A DNA stretch of 34,490 nucleotides from Phycisphaerales bacterium (lineage in GTDB: Bacteria; Planctomycetota; Phycisphaerae; Tepidisphaerales; Tepidisphaeraceae): NCBI GenBank assembly GCA_025361735.1, contig JANYKD010000115.1:1-34490 (forward strand). Reading direction: 5' to 3'. Of this stretch, positions 8,730 through 16,236 are shown piece by piece; positions within the stretch are counted from its first letter, which is position 1; each line of letters opens with the position of its first letter. The translations under genes were made by a program, and so were the position numbers. The notes beneath the pieces were generated by a model. It searched no databases. It was not told where the DNA came from and saw only the letters and a program-made list of their open reading frames with translations.

Positions 8730-9242
8730 ATGCAAAAGCACCAGGCGGATACCCGGGTTATCGACGACGAGCACTTTCTGCGGGACTGCCGCTGGGAGGC
8801 GTTCCGGGGCAGCGGGCCGGGGGGACAGAAGCGGAACAAGACCAGCTCGGCCGTGCGTTTCGTTCATATCCCCAGCGGCATCGAGGCGGTGGCGAGCGAA
8901 TCGCGCTCGCAGGCCCGCAATCGCGAGTTCGCGTTGCGGAGGCTGCGGCACCGGGTCATTCTCGAACAGCGCCGGCCGGTCGAGCTGACGGGGTTTGAAC
9001 TGCCGGCGTGGTGGCGGGCGTGCGGCGGGCTGAGCGTGCCGCGGCCACGGCTGGAGTATCTGGCGGTGCTGGGACTGGTGCTGGATGTGCTGGCCGCCGG
9101 CGGGTGGCGGATGTCGGATGCGGCGCAGGTGCTGGGTGTGTCGACGGGCGCGGTGTCGAAGTTCCTGCTGGCCGATGAGAAGGCGTGGGCGACGGTGAAC
9201 GCGGCGCGAACGGCATGCGGGCTGCGAACGCTGGTGAATTGA
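8730..9242 (+). CDS. Peptide chain release factor-like protein with GGQ motif
   Basis: The 170-residue product carries the class I release-factor catalytic motif GSGPGGQKRNK at residues 27-37, with the Gln that hydrolyses peptidyl-tRNA. It lacks the codon-recognition domain of RF1/RF2, so it resembles ArfB/YaeJ-like or PrfH-like rescue factors. After the GGQ domain (to about residue 80), ArfB would have a basic tail that enters the empty mRNA channel. Here there is instead a hydrophobic segment (LAVLGLVLDVLAA, 111-123) and a helix-turn-helix-like stretch at about 127-148. The start lacks a strong ribosome binding site. The role is probably stalled-ribosome rescue, but substrate and partner are unknown. 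It stands apart, 82 bp after hsdR and 168 bp before the flagellar block, and is probably not part of either operon. Confidence 0.8.
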   Translation: MQKHQADTRVIDDEHFLRDCRWEAFRGSGPGGQKRNKTSSAVRFVHIPSGIEAVASESRSQARNREFALRRLRHRVILEQRRPVELTGFELPAWWRACGGLSVPRPRLEYLAVLGLVLDVLAAGGWRMSDAAQVLGVSTGAVSKFLLADEKAWATVNAARTACGLRTLVN

Positions 9243-9334
9243 AGGGGAAGGTATCTTGCAAGTTGGTTTGGTTAACAGAACCGGGCAATGCGCAAAAAAA
9301 GAGCGGTTTAACCCGCAAAACCGGCAAAAGTTGC

Positions 9335-9365
9335 TTGCGTTGTTCGTCCGATAATGGTTTAATAT
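9335..9365 (+). promoter_or_regulatory. Possible promoter of the flagellar block
   Basis: Within the 168-bp gap before the TPR gene, TCCGATAA at 9347-9354 resembles the sigma-28 -10 element GCCGATAA. An AAA-containing upstream word lies 2-3 bp further away than the ideal. As an alternative, TTGCGT at 9335-9340 and TAATAT at 9360-9365 form a sigma-70-like pair with a long 19-bp spacer. Neither match is good, so this is only a pointer to where the promoter may be. Confidence 0.25.
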
Positions 9366-9410
9366 GGGTAGTATGTCGCCATGGATGGTGACGTTTGTCG
9401 AGAGTGAGGC

Positions 9411-11792
9411 ATGGACGCCATGGGGTTAAACCTAGGCAATCCGAAGCGGCCGCAACTCTGGCAGTTGCCGATGCTTGTATTCTCGCTGGGCCTGTTTGGC
9501 TATGCGGCCTGGCTGCTGATTGATCCGCAGCCGGGGCCGTCGGTTTCGCAGAGAATCGAGTCGGCGCACAAGTATATTGTAGCAGAGCGGCCGGACCCGG
9601 CCATCGCGCTGCTCAACGAACTGCTTCGCGAGCAGAAAATCTCCAAGACACAGGAAGGCGCGATCCGGCTGATGCTGGCCAATTCGCTGGATCTGTGGCA
9701 GCGAGAGCATCGCGTATCCGTCGCGGCCAACTACAAGAGCATCATCGAACAGACGCGCATGGCGCTCAAGCTCGGCATACAGGCCGACGCGGAGGCGATT
9801 GCCAGGCTGGCGCGGAGTTATGAGGAGATCGGCCAGACACAGAATGCGCTGGAGCAGTACCGGCAGGTGCTGGCCGCGGATAAGGCGCATGCGCTGAAGT
9901 GGCAACGCAAGGTGATTGACCTGGAACTGAAGACCGAAGCGCTCGATCCGGCGCTGAAGTCGCTGGACAGCTACCTGAGCAGCGCGGACTTGGCGGCCGG
10001 GGAGCGAGCGTGGGCACTGGGCGAGAAGGCGCATGTGCTGATCGACCGGGGGCAGTTCGGCCCGGCCCGCGAACTGTTGACCAATGCGATCAAGATCGGC
10101 GAAGACGGCGAGCCGACATCGCCCGGCAAGGGCGAGATCGGGCGGTATCAGTTCTGGCTGGGATATTGCGCATGGAAGCTGAATGATCCGCAGGACGCGG
10201 AGAAGCACCTGCGCGTCGCGAGGGATCTGCTGACGACGGCGGCCGAGCTGGACGCGAGGGCCGTGATGCTGCTGGGGCGGATTCGCCAGTCGCAGAAAGA
10301 CTGGGACGGGGCGATTTCATTTTATAACGAAGTGTTGCAGACTCATGCGGATACGGAGGATGCCCCGCTGGCCCGATTGGAGCGGGGTGTGTGCCGGCTC
10401 GCCAAAGGCGAAGAGGAACCGGGGCTGTTCGACATTGTCGAGATGGCCAGGCGCATCCGCGAGCGGCCGACGACGTCGGCGAAGGCCCGGCAGGAGACGA
10501 TGGGTGTGTTGGCGCTGGGTTCGGAATTGCTGACGACGAGCGGGAATTATGCCGGCGTGCTGGAACTGATGGGCCTCGAGCAGCAGATGATGGAGAAGCC
10601 GACGGCCGACTTCTTCGCGAGGTTGGCGCGGCTGTATGAATCGCGGGCGGCGCAGTTGGCCGGGTCGCAGCCGGACGCGAAGGACAGGGTGGAGACCGAA
10701 AAGAAATTGCGAGAGGTTCGGGCCCATGCCGGGGACGCGTTTGTCGCCTGGGCGAAAACGATGGTGCTGGCGAACGACAAGGGCTATGGGCAGGCGATGT
10801 GGAAGGGCATCGAGATGTACGACAAGGCGGGGGATCTGCCGCGGGTCATCTCGGCGCTGGAGACATTCGTGGCCGAGCGGCCGGAGGATGCACAGACGGC
10901 GGACGCGTACCTGCGGCTGGGGCAGTCGTATCACGCGGCGGGTTTGTTTGACAAGGCGATCGACACTTACAAGAAGCTTCAGTTCCTGCATCCGCGAAGC
11001 CTGGCGACATCGAAGGCGGGCGTGCCGCTGGCGCGGGCGTATATTGCCAAGGGCCCGGATTTCTATTCTCGCGCGGAGATGATTCTCAAAGAGCAGATGG
11101 AGAACAATCCGCAGATCACCCCCGACGCGGTGGAGTTCCGCGAGTCGCTGGCCGAGCTGGCGGGGCTGTATCACCGGACGGGGCGCTATGAGCTGGCGAT
11201 TAGCCGGCTGGAAGAGATGACGCAGCGCTATCCCGGTGACGAGTGCATGGCGCAGCTCGTGTTCCTGATGGCGGATGCGTATCGCAAGAGCGCTGGTGTG
11301 CTGGACGCAAAACTGACGACGATGAAGGGCTCGGCAACGACCCGGCCATCACTGAACATCGAGGAAGCGGCCGCGGCGCGGTCGCAGCGGCTGTCGCGGG
11401 CGCGGGCTTTGTTCGGGACGGTGATTGAGCTGTATCGTTCGGCGCCGCCACGGACGGACCTGGACCGGTTGTACCTGAAGCTGGCGTATTTCTACGTGGC
11501 CGACTGCGTGTATGACCTTGGGGCGTACGCGGATGCGATCAAGCAGTATGACGACGCGGCGTTCCGGTATCAGGACGATCCGTCGGCGCTGGCGGCGTAT
11601 GTGCAGATAGTCAATGCGAATGTGGCGCTAGGGAAGCTGGAAGAGGCGAAGGCGGCGAACGAGCGTGCGAAGTGGATGCTCCGGCGGATGCCGCAGGATG
11701 CGTTCAACGACGGCGCGGCGTCCGGCGCGCTGAGCCGCGTGGCCTGGGAGAAATGGTTGGAGTGGTCAACCCAGGCGGGAACTTGGAAGTGA
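9411..11792 (+). CDS. Membrane-anchored tetratricopeptide-repeat protein heading the flagellar block
   Basis: The 793-residue protein begins with a short basic N-terminus and one membrane segment at about residues 17-36, then a long helical part rich in TPR-like repeats (for example IARLARSYEEIGQTQNALEQY and DAYLRLGQSYHAAGLFDKAID). This topology would place the repeats outside the cytoplasm; that is inferred. TPR scaffolds mediate protein-protein contacts. I do not recognise a specific flagellar family. The ATG at 9411 follows GAGTGAGG. The next gene starts one base after its stop, so it is tightly linked to the FlgN-like, kinase and regulator genes. Plausible roles include flagellar assembly at the envelope or sensing of it, but nothing in the sequence decides this. 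Confidence 0.8.
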   Translation: MDAMGLNLGNPKRPQLWQLPMLVFSLGLFGYAAWLLIDPQPGPSVSQRIESAHKYIVAERPDPAIALLNELLREQKISKTQEGAIRLMLANSLDLWQREHRVSVAANYKSIIEQTRMALKLGIQADAEAIARLARSYEEIGQTQNALEQYRQVLAADKAHALKWQRKVIDLELKTEALDPALKSLDSYLSSADLAAGERAWALGEKAHVLIDRGQFGPARELLTNAIKIGEDGEPTSPGKGEIGRYQFWLGYCAWKLNDPQDAEKHLRVARDLLTTAAELDARAVMLLGRIRQSQKDWDGAISFYNEVLQTHADTEDAPLARLERGVCRLAKGEEEPGLFDIVEMARRIRERPTTSAKARQETMGVLALGSELLTTSGNYAGVLELMGLEQQMMEKPTADFFARLARLYESRAAQLAGSQPDAKDRVETEKKLREVRAHAGDAFVAWAKTMVLANDKGYGQAMWKGIEMYDKAGDLPRVISALETFVAERPEDAQTADAYLRLGQSYHAAGLFDKAIDTYKKLQFLHPRSLATSKAGVPLARAYIAKGPDFYSRAEMILKEQMENNPQITPDAVEFRESLAELAGLYHRTGRYELAISRLEEMTQRYPGDECMAQLVFLMADAYRKSAGVLDAKLTTMKGSATTRPSLNIEEAAAARSQRLSRARALFGTVIELYRSAPPRTDLDRLYLKLAYFYVADCVYDLGAYADAIKQYDDAAFRYQDDPSALAAYVQIVNANVALGKLEEAKAANERAKWMLRRMPQDAFNDGAASGALSRVAWEKWLEWSTQAGTWK

Positions 11793-11793
11793 T

Positions 11794-12237
11794 ATGAATT
11801 CACAACAGGTCATCATGGCGCTGGCACAGCAGGTCGAATGCTATCGGCGGCTGGCGAAGCTGGCCGAGATTCAGCACGAGCACGTGCAGTCGGGCGAGAC
11901 TGCGCAGTTGCTGGAAGTGCTGGGGCAGCGGCAGCAGGAGCTGGATCGCATCGCCATGCTGGAACCGGAGATTCGCAGCGACCGGGCGAAATGGACGGCA
12001 TGGGCACAGGCGCAGGAGCCAGCGTCGCGGGCACGCGTGGAGTCGCTGCTGGATGAGACGCGGCGGTTGCTGGAGGTGATCACGGCTTCGGATCGCAACG
12101 ACGCGATGGTGCTGCATCAGCGGAAGCAGTCGATGGGACGTGAGATCCGACAGGCATCATCGGCGGTGACGGTCAACCGACGGTATGCCGCGGCCGCATA
12201 TGGATCGCAGAAGTCAAGCATGGACGTGCAGCGATGA
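11794..12237 (+). CDS. FlgN-like flagellar chaperone
   Basis: This 147-residue protein is almost entirely helical and polar, with a long coiled-coil-like N-terminal half (residues about 1-60, heptad-rich, QRQQELDRIAML) and a second helix around 85-120. That is the shape and size of the FlgN family, which binds hook-associated proteins FlgK and FlgL and delivers them to the export gate. Sequence conservation in FlgN is low, so the call leans on length, composition and position. It lies 1 bp after the TPR gene and overlaps the kinase gene by 4 bp (ATGA), indicating coupled translation. A FliT-like or FliJ-like coiled-coil protein is a possible alternative. Confidence 0.6.
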   Translation: MNSQQVIMALAQQVECYRRLAKLAEIQHEHVQSGETAQLLEVLGQRQQELDRIAMLEPEIRSDRAKWTAWAQAQEPASRARVESLLDETRRLLEVITASDRNDAMVLHQRKQSMGREIRQASSAVTVNRRYAAAAYGSQKSSMDVQR

Positions 12238-13073
12238 GCGAATTAACCGTACATGATCCGGCGTTTGTGCGTCAGCGCATGGAAGAGCTGGGCAAGATGA
12301 TTCTTGCCTATTCCGAACTGACGGAAAAGCTCCAGCTCTCGCACGACAAACTTGCGGGAACGGTGCGGGATCTTCAGACTGAACTGAGCGAGAAGAACCG
12401 CCAGCTCGAGCGGCGCAAGCGTCTGGCCGCGCTGGGCGAGATGGCGGCGGGAATGGCTCACGAGATACGCAATCCGCTGGGCGGGATCCAGCTTTATGTG
12501 TCGCTGCTGATGAAGGATCTGGCGGATCGTCCGGAAGCGGTGGTGGTGATGCAGAAGATAGCAGGGGGCGTGAGGCGGCTGGAGAACGTGGTCAGCCAGG
12601 TATTGACGTTCTCGCGCGACCTGCGCCCACAGGTTGCGCAAGCGGATATTGGGATGGTGGTGGAAGAGGCGCTGGAACTTGCCCGGCCGTCGCTTGGGGA
12701 TGGGATCGTGGTGACGGTGCACGGACCGCGGCCGATGGATGTGGCGATTGACCCGCATCTGATGGGCCAGGCGGTGCTGAACCTGGTCCGCAACGCCGCC
12801 GAAGCCATGGGCGGCAATGGCGAATTGCGAGTGAGTTTTGGCCCACCCCGGGAAGGGTATGAGGCCAGACAGTTCTTCCTGCTCGTGGAAGACACGGGAC
12901 CGGGAATCCCGCCGCAGGTCATGGAGCGCATCTTCAATCCGTTCTTCACCACGCGCGACCATGGCACCGGGCTGGGCCTGGCGATAGTGCATCGCATCGT
13001 CGAGGCCCATGATGGATCAATTACGGCTTCAAACCGGGAAGGAACCGGAGCACGGTTTGAAATCCGAATCTGA
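12234..13073 (+). CDS. Soluble sensor histidine kinase, FlrB-like
   Basis: This is a 279-residue kinase with no membrane segment. Residues 25-65 form a coiled coil. The dimerisation and phosphoacceptor domain follows with His76 in GMAHEIRNPLGG. The ATPase domain shows the N box LVRNAAEAM, the G1 box DTGPGIP and the G2 box GTGLGLAIV. With only a short N-terminal region and no PAS domain, it probably reads an internal signal. Kinases of the FlrB/FleS type phosphorylate a sigma-54 activator that turns on rod, hook and basal-body genes. The gene overlaps the FlgN-like gene by 4 bp and lies 10 bp before the regulator, so the two-component partnership is well supported by position. Confidence 0.9.
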   Translation: MSELTVHDPAFVRQRMEELGKMILAYSELTEKLQLSHDKLAGTVRDLQTELSEKNRQLERRKRLAALGEMAAGMAHEIRNPLGGIQLYVSLLMKDLADRPEAVVVMQKIAGGVRRLENVVSQVLTFSRDLRPQVAQADIGMVVEEALELARPSLGDGIVVTVHGPRPMDVAIDPHLMGQAVLNLVRNAAEAMGGNGELRVSFGPPREGYEARQFFLLVEDTGPGIPPQVMERIFNPFFTTRDHGTGLGLAIVHRIVEAHDGSITASNREGTGARFEIRI

Positions 13074-13083
13074 TTGGAGAAGT

Positions 13084-14451
13084 ATGGCCAGAATTCTTAT
13101 TGTTGACGACACGGAGATGATGCGGGACTCGCTTGCCTCAACGCTTGCGCGCGAGGGCCACGAGGTCGTCGCCGCCAGCGACGGGCCCGGCGCCCTCACG
13201 CGCATCTCCGCGACGCGTTTCGACCTGATGATCTCCGACATGAAGATGCCGAAGATGACGGGTATTGAACTGCTCGGAGAGGCGAAGAAGCTCCGGCCGG
13301 AGCTGCCCGTGGTGCTGATGACCGCGTTCGCCACCGTATCGACGGCGGTCGAGGCGATGAAACTCGGCGCCTATGACTATATCCAGAAGCCGTTTGACGG
13401 CGAGGAGATCAAACTGCTGGTGGACCGGACGCTCGAGCACAACCGGTTGTTGCGCGAGAACCAGGCGCTGCGGAGCATGACCGAATCGCTGGCCCCCCGG
13501 CCGCTGGTCGGCGCCAGCCAGGTGATGCAGGACGTCCGCCGTCGGCTGGAGCTTCTGGCCAAGAGCAACGCCACCGTGCTGGTCAGCGGCGAGAGCGGCA
13601 CCGGCAAGGAAGTGGTCGCCCGGCTCATCCACTCCGCGTCGGAACGACGGGACAAGCCGATGCTGGCGGTGAATTGCGCGGCACTGTCGGAGAACCTGCT
13701 TGAGTCGGAACTGTTTGGCCATGAGAAAGGCGCGTTTACCGGCGCCGATCGCATGCGCCGCGGGCGATTTGAACTGGCCGACGGTGGCACGCTGCTGCTC
13801 GACGAAATCTCCGAGATCGCGCCCGGGCTTCAGGCGAAGCTGTTGCGCGTGCTTCAGGAGAACCAGTTCGAGCGGGTGGGTTCGAGCCTGACGCAACAGG
13901 TTGACGTGCGTGTGGTCGCGACGACCAATCGCGATCTGCGGCAGTTCGTCGCTGACGGCAAGTTCCGGCAGGATTTGTACTACCGGTTGAATGTGGTGCC
14001 GGTGGAAATACCACCGCTGCGCGAGCGGCGGGACGACATTGCCGAACTCACGCGGCATTTTCTGAGCCAGATTTCCAAGCGCGACAGGTCGCCGTTCCGG
14101 CACATCGAGCCTGAGGCTTTGCGGGCGATGGAGCGGTATGACTGGCCGGGCAATGTGCGCGAGCTGCAGAATATCGTGGAGCGGGCGTGCGTGTTGGAAA
14201 CCGCGCCGGGCCTGGTCCGTGGGGCGACGGTCCAGCCGTGGCTGTGCAACCATGGCGGCGATCCGCAGCAGGCGGCCGGGACACTGGCGGGCCAGCCGCT
14301 GGCCGAGATCGAGAAGACGGTGATCCTGAGCACGCTCGACAAGTTCAAGGGCCATCGGATTAAGACCGCGACGGCCCTTGGAATCGGCGTGCGGACATTG
14401 GGCATGAAGCTGAAGAAGTGGCGTGAGGATGGCGTGGAAGTGACGGTCTGA
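13084..14451 (+). CDS. NtrC-family sigma-54-dependent response regulator, FlrC/FlgR-like
   Basis: The 455-residue product has three domains. The receiver (1-120) has acidic residues Asp8 and Asp9, phosphoacceptor Asp52 in MISDMKMP, Thr80 and Lys102. The AAA+ domain (about 140-375) has Walker A GESGTGKE at 169-176, the sigma-54-contacting GAFTGA at 216-221, and Walker B LLLDE at 237-241. A Fis-type helix-turn-helix sits at the C-terminus (TATALGIGVRTLGMKLKKW). I chose the ATG at 13084 because GGAG lies just upstream and the receiver begins right there; an upstream in-frame ATG at 13009 lies in the kinase gene. It should activate flagellar genes with RpoN. I could not find a textbook sigma-54 promoter in the gaps I read. 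Confidence 0.94.
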   Translation: MARILIVDDTEMMRDSLASTLAREGHEVVAASDGPGALTRISATRFDLMISDMKMPKMTGIELLGEAKKLRPELPVVLMTAFATVSTAVEAMKLGAYDYIQKPFDGEEIKLLVDRTLEHNRLLRENQALRSMTESLAPRPLVGASQVMQDVRRRLELLAKSNATVLVSGESGTGKEVVARLIHSASERRDKPMLAVNCAALSENLLESELFGHEKGAFTGADRMRRGRFELADGGTLLLDEISEIAPGLQAKLLRVLQENQFERVGSSLTQQVDVRVVATTNRDLRQFVADGKFRQDLYYRLNVVPVEIPPLRERRDDIAELTRHFLSQISKRDRSPFRHIEPEALRAMERYDWPGNVRELQNIVERACVLETAPGLVRGATVQPWLCNHGGDPQQAAGTLAGQPLAEIEKTVILSTLDKFKGHRIKTATALGIGVRTLGMKLKKWREDGVEVTV

Positions 14452-14489
14452 GGTCGGCATGGCCAAGAGTACTTGCCCATGCCGAATTT

Positions 14490-14670
14490 AGCCCCGTAGG
14501 GGCGATATAGGTTAGCCCATGGCGTGAGCCATGGGAAACATGGGTGCAATGGGATATGAGCCCCGTAGGGGCGACAGAAATTGTGCCGCCCCTACGGGGC
14601 TGAGGATCGCCTTTGTGTTGTTCACCCACGGCTTACGCCGTGGGCTAGCGTGTGCCGCCCCTGACGGGGC
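14490..14670. repeat. Six-hairpin palindromic cluster, copy 1
   Basis: Six palindromes follow each other: GCCCCGTAGGGGC-type words at 14491-14504, 14560-14572, 14588-14600 and about 14657-14670, and CCCATGGC/GCCATGGG-type hairpins at 14516-14535 and 14625-14644. The first three are also the mirror of the last three, so the whole 180 bp can fold as one long hairpin. A second copy with the same order lies at 21492-21676. It fills the gap between the regulator gene and flgB. The remaining gap up to 14819 shows nothing else I can name. Confidence 0.9.
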
Positions 14671-14819
14671 TGAAAGAGCCATCTGAGGCGCAGGTATTGC
14701 GCATTGTTTGACGAGACAGCTGGCGAAGGAACTTGATTGGTTTGCGTGGTTGCCGCGGACTATCGGACTTTGCGGATTGCAGGTGCCGCGGCACGGCGTT
14801 TGAAAGGGATTGGTTGGCA

Positions 14820-15221
14820 ATGTTCATTGATCGGATGCTGAATCAGGGCAGTACACCGCTTCTGGAACAAGTGGTGAACTTCACCTCACAGCGGCATCGG
14901 CTGCTTACGGAGAACATCGCCAACGTGGACACGCCGGGTTACCGGCAGAAGGATTTGTCGCTTGGGCGTTTTCAGCAGATGCTCGTGCAGCGGCTGGATG
15001 CTCGCGACGGTGGCGCCCGTGGAGCAGTGCGGTTTGACGATATCCGGAGCGAAGTGGAGCGGCCCAAGCGTGGGATCCTCTCCTACGACCACAACAACCG
15101 CTCCATGGAACAGGTTGCGTCGGACCTGGCGAAGAACGGGCTGATGCACAACGTGGCGATCGAACTGCTGAGGAAGCAGTACACGCAGATGGAAATGGCT
15201 CTTAAGGATAGACTGACTTGA
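14820..15221 (+). CDS. flgB: Flagellar basal-body rod protein FlgB
   Basis: FlgB is a proximal rod subunit of the flagellar basal body, exported through the flagellar type III apparatus. The 133-residue product is of usual length. The conserved N-terminal rod motif is clear in RHRLLTENIANVDTPGYRQKD (about residues 24-44), and the C-terminal helix NVAIELLRKQYTQMEMAL matches the family. I chose the ATG at 14820; in-frame ATG at 14733 would add residues with no rod similarity. AAAGGGA lies about 14 bases upstream, rather far. The gene begins the structural part of the block, after a palindromic cluster. Confidence 0.94.
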   Translation: MFIDRMLNQGSTPLLEQVVNFTSQRHRLLTENIANVDTPGYRQKDLSLGRFQQMLVQRLDARDGGARGAVRFDDIRSEVERPKRGILSYDHNNRSMEQVASDLAKNGLMHNVAIELLRKQYTQMEMALKDRLT

Positions 15222-15241
15222 TAATTAGTATCGATTGGCAG

Positions 15242-15352
15242 AGTCCGTAGTCCGTGGTCAGTAGTCAGTAGCTACGACTGGCTGTTTGCTACGGACCACT
15301 GACTACGGACTACTGACTAACTACGGACCACTGACTACGAACTATGGACTAA
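15242..15352. repeat. Block of short repeated and inverted words between flgB and flgC
   Basis: The 19-bp word CTACGGACCACTGACTACG occurs at 15289-15307 and again at 15321-15339. The left part, 15242-15271, contains reverse complements of the same vocabulary; for example 15242-15252 mirrors 15301-15311. The block could form several alternative hairpins. It is not a CRISPR array: repeat spacing is irregular and there are no unique spacers of uniform length. Confidence 0.8.
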
Positions 15353-15357
15353 TTAGA

Positions 15358-15756
15358 ATGTTCAGCACACTAGATATCAGTGCCAGTGCACTTCGGGCGC
15401 AGCGGACTCGGTTGGACTCGATTGCGCAGAATGTGGCGAACACGCGTACCACGCGCAATGCCGATGGGAAGGTGGAACCTTTCAAGCGGAAGTTCGTGGT
15501 CTTCCAGGCCGGACAGCCGGATGATCCGAATCAGCCGGGCGTGCGGGCGCAGGTGCAGGAGGACGCGTCGTTTCGCACCGAGTACGACCCCGGGCATCGC
15601 GACGCAGACGCCAGCGGCTATGTGCGTTATCCGGAGATCAACATGGCTGTGGAGTATGTGAACGCCATGGAAGCCTCAAGGGCGTATGAGGCGAACGTGA
15701 CCACGATGGAGGTCACGAAGGCGATGATCAATGCGTCTCTGCGCCTTTTGGCATGA
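15358..15756 (+). CDS. flgC: Flagellar basal-body rod protein FlgC
   Basis: FlgC is another proximal rod subunit. The 132-residue product has the N-terminal rod motif (ALRAQRTRLDSIAQNVANTRT, about residues 10-30) and the C-terminal EYVNAMEASRAYEANVTTME segment typical of FlgC, followed by helix MINASLRLL. I chose the ATG at 15358, where similarity begins; the in-frame ATG at 15286 lies inside the repeated-word block. No good ribosome binding site precedes it, perhaps because the repeat block ends only a few bases upstream. The extended central loop of FlgC is present. Translation may rely on coupling from flgB or on a leaderless-like start. Confidence 0.94.
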   Translation: MFSTLDISASALRAQRTRLDSIAQNVANTRTTRNADGKVEPFKRKFVVFQAGQPDDPNQPGVRAQVQEDASFRTEYDPGHRDADASGYVRYPEINMAVEYVNAMEASRAYEANVTTMEVTKAMINASLRLLA

Positions 15757-15808
15757 TTTCGCAGGACAAGACGCGGCAAATGTGGTATAAGGGAATTGCA
15801 CTAAGATC

Positions 15809-16123
15809 ATGATCGGCGGCATTAACAATCTCTCGGGCGTCGGCGGAATCGCCGGGGCGGGTGTTTCTCCCGCGAAGGGCGCTCCGTTGCAGGGAACGTC
15901 AGCAACGAGTTTTGCCGATACGCTCAAGAAGCAGATTGAGGAAGTGGCGAAGATTCAGGAAGATGCTTCGCATGCCGTTGAGAATCTGGTCGTGGGCAAG
16001 ACGGATGATGTGAGCGGTGTGATGACCGCGGTCGAGAAGTCGGATCTGGCCTTCAAGACGTTGATGGCCATCCGGACCAAGTGCATGGACGCGTATGATG
16101 AGATAAAGAACATGCAGGTTTGA
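15809..16123 (+). CDS. fliE: Flagellar hook-basal body complex protein FliE
   Basis: FliE joins the MS ring to the rod. The 104-residue product has the usual length, a glycine-rich and variable N-terminus (about 1-35), and the conserved helical remainder with SFADTLKKQIEEV, a D-V-S-G-V-M-TAVEKSDLAFKTL segment, and the C-terminal tail KCMDAYDEIKNMQV. The order flgB-flgC-fliE-fliF matches many bacterial flagellar operons. AAGGG lies 15 bases upstream of the ATG, more than usual. No alternative identity seems likely. Confidence 0.95.
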   Translation: MIGGINNLSGVGGIAGAGVSPAKGAPLQGTSATSFADTLKKQIEEVAKIQEDASHAVENLVVGKTDDVSGVMTAVEKSDLAFKTLMAIRTKCMDAYDEIKNMQV

Positions 16124-16236
16124 GCAGGACACCGTAGCGGAGCTGCGGTAATTTCACCTGATGGGTCTTATTGTGGCGAAGGATTCGCTGCTGCCCGGCA
16201 GGTTCCCAGGGCTCTTCAGCCAAGGAAGGCGAAGCC

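Noticed and set aside
14700-14820. Sigma-54 promoter before flgB
   Set aside because: TGGC near 14724 and TTGA are spaced one base too far apart and the GC of the -12 element is missing. A second candidate near 14737-14752 is also one base off. The same near-miss occurs before fliE, so I do not call any of them.
15242-15352. CRISPR array
   Set aside because: Repeats are not evenly spaced, there are no unique spacers of constant length and no cas genes in the window.
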